Shown: positions 6,284 to 8,768 of the stretch, in pieces
How positions within the stretch are numbered: the first letter of the stretch is position 1
Layout: each line of letters starts with the position of its first letter
NCBI GenBank assembly: GCA_013152825.1
Contig: JAADFP010000048.1
Coordinates: forward strand, 1 to 8,768
DNA from: Caldisericota bacterium
Lineage (GTDB): Bacteria; CAIJMQ01; JAADFP01
Direction: 5' to 3'
DNA length: 8,768 bases
Translations under genes and position numbers: made by a program
The notes under the pieces: generated by a model
The model's input: only the letters and a program-made list of their open reading frames with translations
The model's database searches: none
What the model was told of the DNA's origin: nothing

Positions 6284-7134
6284 TTCTTTTCCAATTCCTT
6301 GGAAGGATACTCTACACGAGTATGAAAAATACCCTGGAGGCTCTTAATGAAATTCTCCTTTATTGCATGAATATCCTTTAACGACAAAGGAGCTCTATCT
6401 AACTGATGATCTTCCATTTTTTCAGTAATGATCCGCTCTACCAGGTTGCGAATACGTGAGGGTGAGGGGTCTTCCAGTGTACGCGAGGCTGCTTCCACTG
6501 CATCGGCCAGCATCAAAATTGCCGCCTCCTTACTGGCTGGAAGGGGCCCAGGGTAGCGAAAATCTTCCTCTCTCACCTTTTCTCCTCCTGCACTCTTTTT
6601 CGCTTTGTCATAGAAGAAAGAGGCCAGAGTAGTGCCATGATGCTGGCGGATTATATCTATCACCACTCTGGGCAGATGGTACTTTCTGGCCAGATTCACG
6701 CCTTCCTTAACATGATTCACCAATACCAGAGCACTCAAGCTGGGATTTATCCGATTATGGATATTATTATTTTTCAAGCTCTGGTTTTCTGTAAAATATT
6801 GCGGGTTTTTTAGCTTACCCACATCGTGATAATAGGCTGCTACTCTGGCTAAAAGGGGGTTTGCCCCCACTGCTTCTGCTGCTGCCTCGGTAAGTACTGC
6901 TGTCATGAGAGAAGATTGAAAAGTGCCGGGGGCTTCTTTTCTCAATTTCTGCAAAAGAGGATGATTAATGTCCGAAAGTTCTAAAAGACGGGCATCAGTA
7001 ACCAGTCCAAAAATATGCTCCAGGAGAGGAAGCATGCCGAAGGTAAAAAGCGACCATATAACCCCGTTGCTCAACCCCAGGAAAGAGAGATTCATCAATT
7101 CTCTCAACTCGCCTCCTCTCAGAAATCCCTGCAT
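6280..7134 (-). CDS. PgpH/YqfF-like HD phosphohydrolase, catalytic part (3' piece of a frameshifted gene)
   Basis: This is the cytoplasmic HD domain of a 7TM-HD protein; characterised relatives (Listeria PgpH) hydrolyse c-di-AMP. Numbering is from the ATG at 7134. Residues 20-44 finish the last membrane segment (FTFGMLPLLEHIFG). LLELSDINHPLLQKL (50-64) and EAPGTF (67-72) lead into the HD fold. Metal-site elements are YYHDVGK (His103-Asp104), NHVKEG (His141), RQHHGTT (His165, His166) and MLADAVEA (Asp211). The family's first metal-binding His, expected at the second place after TF/TY in APGTY-x-HS, is Ser74 here. The frame is open upstream of the ATG as far as a TAG and continues naturally from the preceding piece, so this ATG is probably not the native start. 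The stop overlaps the ybeY GTG. Confidence 0.85.
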   Translation of the reverse strand: MQGFLRGGELRELMNLSFLGLSNGVIWSLFTFGMLPLLEHIFGLVTDARLLELSDINHPLLQKLRKEAPGTFQSSLMTAVLTEAAAEAVGANPLLARVAAYYHDVGKLKNPQYFTENQSLKNNNIHNRINPSLSALVLVNHVKEGVNLARKYHLPRVVIDIIRQHHGTTLASFFYDKAKKSAGGEKVREEDFRYPGPLPASKEAAILMLADAVEAASRTLEDPSPSRIRNLVERIITEKMEDHQLDRAPLSLKDIHAIKENFIKSLQGIFHTRVEYPSKELEKK

Positions 7135-7738
7135 TAGAATGGTAAAGTAGGAAAATAATCCCCACTACCAGGCCAGCCTTTAGTATCTCCATACGCCTAT
7201 GGGTATAGGATACTGCCAGAGTAGATACGGTTCCCCCTACCACGCCATAAATCAGAATATCCCAGGAAGGCATGCCTAATAATGAAATCACAAAGGAGAC
7301 CAGGATAACTCCCAGGAAAGAAACCCCTACTCCCAGGAAAGGAGTGAGCAGAAACCCCAGGAGAGGAATAGGAAGAAAATAATATAACCCGGATACTTTC
7401 CAGATTCCCCAGGAAAGATAGGTAACAAAGATATTTACCAGGAGAAAAAGTCCCAGATGAGAGCCATACGAAATTATATCTTTTTTATAACGATTTAAAT
7501 AGCCTAACAATAAAAAAATCATAATACCCGAGAGTAGCGCGGCTCCCAGGAATTTTTCTCCTCTCTCAGCCCAGCTAATCCAGGGAGAAAATTCCAGGAA
7601 AAGAAGGATAAGATAAAAAAGGTAAAAACATCCCCCCACCAGCCAACCTTTATCTATTTTCGCTTTGTGTATAACCTTTCCCTTTACCAGGGGCTGTGCA
7701 CGCCTTCTTCTAAACATATTCTTGATTTTTCTTAACAA
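6995..7738 (-). CDS. PgpH/YqfF-like 7TM protein, membrane part (5' piece of a frameshifted gene)
   Basis: This is the N-terminal membrane half of the same 7TM-HD gene. I start it at a TTG preceded by GTGAGG at 6-base spacing. An upstream TTG at 7786 lies deep in phoH with its GGAG only 1 base away. From 7738, a basic cytoplasmic start (FRRRR) is followed by membrane segments at about 31-50, 63-80, 94-115, 117-155 (probably two) and 160-178. TM1 is followed by only a dozen residues before TM2, whereas PgpH/YqfF relatives carry a large extracytoplasmic domain of roughly 250-300 residues between them. Family-like sequence ends at RRMEILKAGLVVG (about residue 193). The remaining 50-odd residues, rich in Arg, Ser and Tyr, are an out-of-frame run-off. 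Joined to the 3' piece by a one-base shift, the protein would have about 485 residues against roughly 700 in the family. Confidence 0.75.
   Translation of the reverse strand: MLRKIKNMFRRRRAQPLVKGKVIHKAKIDKGWLVGGCFYLFYLILLFLEFSPWISWAERGEKFLGAALLSGIMIFLLLGYLNRYKKDIISYGSHLGLFLLVNIFVTYLSWGIWKVSGLYYFLPIPLLGFLLTPFLGVGVSFLGVILVSFVISLLGMPSWDILIYGVVGGTVSTLAVSYTHRRMEILKAGLVVGIIFLLYHSNAGISERRRVERIDESLFPGVEQRGYMVAFYLRHASSPGAYFWTGY
7160..7163 (-). other. Frameshift site in the 7TM-HD gene (run of four G on the coding strand)
   Basis: On the minus strand the 5' piece reads GTA GTG GGG ATT ATT (VVGII) and then loses family resemblance. Removing one G from the GGGG run gives GTA GTG GGA TTA TTT TCC (VVGLFS) and joins straight into the 3' frame. 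The result is a continuous KAGLVVGLFSYFTILMQGFL across the last membrane segment. The 3' frame is open upstream only to a TAG eight codons before its ATG reading begins, so the shift must lie within about 30 bases of here. An extra base here may be a sequencing or assembly error, or a true mutation. Confidence 0.7.
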
Positions 7739-7739
7739 A

Positions 7740-8699
7740 TTAAGCCTCACTGCTTTGCTTTTTAGCTCTTTCGTAGGCGCGGACAATCTCCTGCACCAAT
7801 GGATGTCTAACTACATCCTTCTCACTGAAATACATGAAACTTACACCATTTATTCCTTTCAGAATGTTCTCTGCTTCAATAAGCCCGGAAACGGTCTTCT
7901 TGGGTAAATCTACCTGGGTAATGTCTCCAGTAATCACCACCTTGGAATCAAAACCCAGCCTGGTGAGAAACATTTTCATCTGTTCAGAAGTTGAATTCTG
8001 GGCTTCATCCAGAACAATAAAAGAATCATTGAAAGTTCTCCCCCTCATATAAGCAAGCGGTGCAATTTCTATTATCCCTCTTTCCAGGTACTCCTTCAAA
8101 CGGTCAGCTTCTATCATATCATACAGGGCATCGTATAAAGGTCTCAGGTATGGTGAGATTTTCTGGTAGAGATCACCCGGAAGAAACCCCAGCTTTTCCC
8201 CTGCTTCCACAGCAGGCCTTACCAGAATCACCCTGTTTACTCTCTTAGCTTTTAAGAAATTCACTGCCATGGCCATGGAAAGATAGGTCTTACCAGTTCC
8301 CGCAGGCCCGATGCTAAATACTATATCATTCTCCAAGATCTGTTTTATATACTTCTCCTGCGCTTCATTTTTAGGCCGGATAAACCTCCGGGTAAAGACT
8401 TCTATCCGGGTTACCTCCCCGCTTTTTCCCTCTTTCATTCTTCTGGAGACCTCCTTTACTTCTTCCCGGGTAATTCTTTCTCCCTTTCTTACTTCTTTCA
8501 ACAGCTTTTTTATCAAGGAAATAGCCTTCTCAATATCTTCCTCTTTTCCTGCAATAGAAAGTGCGCTTCCTCTCCCGATTATTTTAACATTAAACTCTTT
8601 CTCCATCTGACGCATAAATTCATCGTGCTGTCCCCAGAGATTGATAGATTCTTCCTGGGTTATTGGAGAAAGCTTAAGAGTTATGTTACCCATAGACAA
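7740..8699 (-). CDS. phoH: PhoH family ATPase (PhoH-like, YbeZ type)
   Basis: This cytoplasmic P-loop ATPase of the PhoH/YbeZ group is related to superfamily 1 RNA helicases and functionally linked with YbeY in RNA metabolism. It has 319 residues, normal for the group. The N-terminal KH-like region (about 5-70) contains FNVKIIGRGSALSIAG (36-51). The ATPase core has Walker A GPAGTGKT (131-138), RPAVEAGEKLGFLPGDL (161-177), Walker B FIVLDEAQN (227-235) and VVITGDITQVDLP (254-266). It is the first gene of the minus-strand operon seen here. The TTG at 8699 has AGAGAG 5 bases before it; an ATG at 8693, two codons later, is an equally simple start with 11-base spacing. phoH upstream of a membrane HD gene and ybeY is a widely conserved order. 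Confidence 0.93.
   Translation of the reverse strand: MSMGNITLKLSPITQEESINLWGQHDEFMRQMEKEFNVKIIGRGSALSIAGKEEDIEKAISLIKKLLKEVRKGERITREEVKEVSRRMKEGKSGEVTRIEVFTRRFIRPKNEAQEKYIKQILENDIVFSIGPAGTGKTYLSMAMAVNFLKAKRVNRVILVRPAVEAGEKLGFLPGDLYQKISPYLRPLYDALYDMIEADRLKEYLERGIIEIAPLAYMRGRTFNDSFIVLDEAQNSTSEQMKMFLTRLGFDSKVVITGDITQVDLPKKTVSGLIEAENILKGINGVSFMYFSEKDVVRHPLVQEIVRAYERAKKQSSEA
7745..7750 (-). promoter_or_regulatory. Ribosome binding site inside the end of phoH, for the HD gene
   Basis: GTGAGG within the last phoH codons ends 6 bases before a TTG at 7738, which follows the phoH stop by one base. It decides the start of the HD gene in favour of 7738 over the TTG at 7786 or the ATG at 7717, neither of which has a well-placed SD site. 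Confidence 0.5.
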
Positions 8700-8720
8700 A
8701 GTAACTCTCTGGTATCCGTG

Positions 8721-8748
8721 ATACTATTCGGAGGGAAACTATCATCAA
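8721..8748 (-). promoter_or_regulatory. Possible sigma-70-type promoter of the phoH operon
   Basis: Upstream of phoH on the minus strand, TTGATG (8748-8743) and TAGTAT (8726-8721) are separated by 16 bases. Each matches four of six consensus positions. Initiation would fall near 8714, leaving a leader of about 15 bases. The window ends 20 bases upstream, so an upstream gene in the same operon cannot be excluded. A short inverted repeat (GTATC-CGT-GATAC, 8712-8724) overlaps the proposed start. Confidence 0.3.
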
Positions 8749-8768
8749 TTTCTTGTGAATCGTGTAAT

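Noticed and set aside
7155..7166. Programmed ribosomal frameshift in the HD gene
   Set aside because: There is no recognised slippery heptamer or stimulatory structure, a +1 change at GTG GGG ATT is not a known recoding context, and the family is not known to use recoding. An indel is simpler.
4146..8610. Plus-strand open frames opposite the DUF502, CorC-type, ybeY, HD and phoH genes
   Set aside because: All are shadows of well-supported minus-strand genes. None has a convincing ribosome site or motif.
1..8768. CRISPR arrays, tRNA or rRNA genes, insertion sequences, prophage genes
   Set aside because: I saw no regularly spaced repeats, no cloverleaf-like sequence, no transposase or integrase motifs, and no long terminal inverted repeats.

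Overview
The window comes from a diderm (LPS-exporting) bacterium of moderate GC. Codon use is rich in AGA, ATA and GAA, TTG and GTG starts are frequent, and genes are packed with overlapping ends. No gene gives a firm taxon. The mixture (a phoH - membrane HD-domain gene - ybeY order as in Firmicutes, a CorC gene after ybeY as in Proteobacteria, then LPS-export genes) would suit an uncultured Gram-negative candidate phylum; that is inference.

Plus strand, 1-2063: a chaperonin operon. groES and groEL are complete, each with a strong Shine-Dalgarno (SD) site. A third, 32-codon gene follows immediately. It starts at a TTG served by an SD site inside the last groEL codons and encodes a peptide that is half Lys/Arg and resembles the smallest ribosomal proteins. 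A 13-bp hairpin at 2100-2133 lies between this operon and the one converging on it.

Minus strand, 8699 down to 2385: one tightly coupled operon. In transcription order it holds phoH (ATPase), a PgpH/YqfF-like membrane HD gene split by a frameshift, ybeY (rRNA maturation nuclease), a CorC/HlyC-type CBS membrane protein, a DUF502 membrane protein, lptC-like, lptA-like and lptB. Most neighbours overlap by 4-20 bases, which suggests translational coupling. The promoter-proximal half concerns RNA, ribosomes and nucleotide signalling; the distal half concerns the envelope and LPS transport (LptB ATPase, LptC and LptA bridge). The permease genes lptF and lptG are not in the window.

The 321 bases between the convergent operons (2064-2384) hold no intact gene, but a minus-strand reading at 2364-2152 looks like the decayed end of a protein gene with an in-frame stop.

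The points most worth a second look are the basic mini-gene after groEL and the HD gene. The latter appears to lack the extracytoplasmic sensor domain, lacks the first metal-binding His of its HD site, and is broken at a run of four G on its coding strand. Other items are the Asp variant in YbeY and the eroded reading downstream of lptB.
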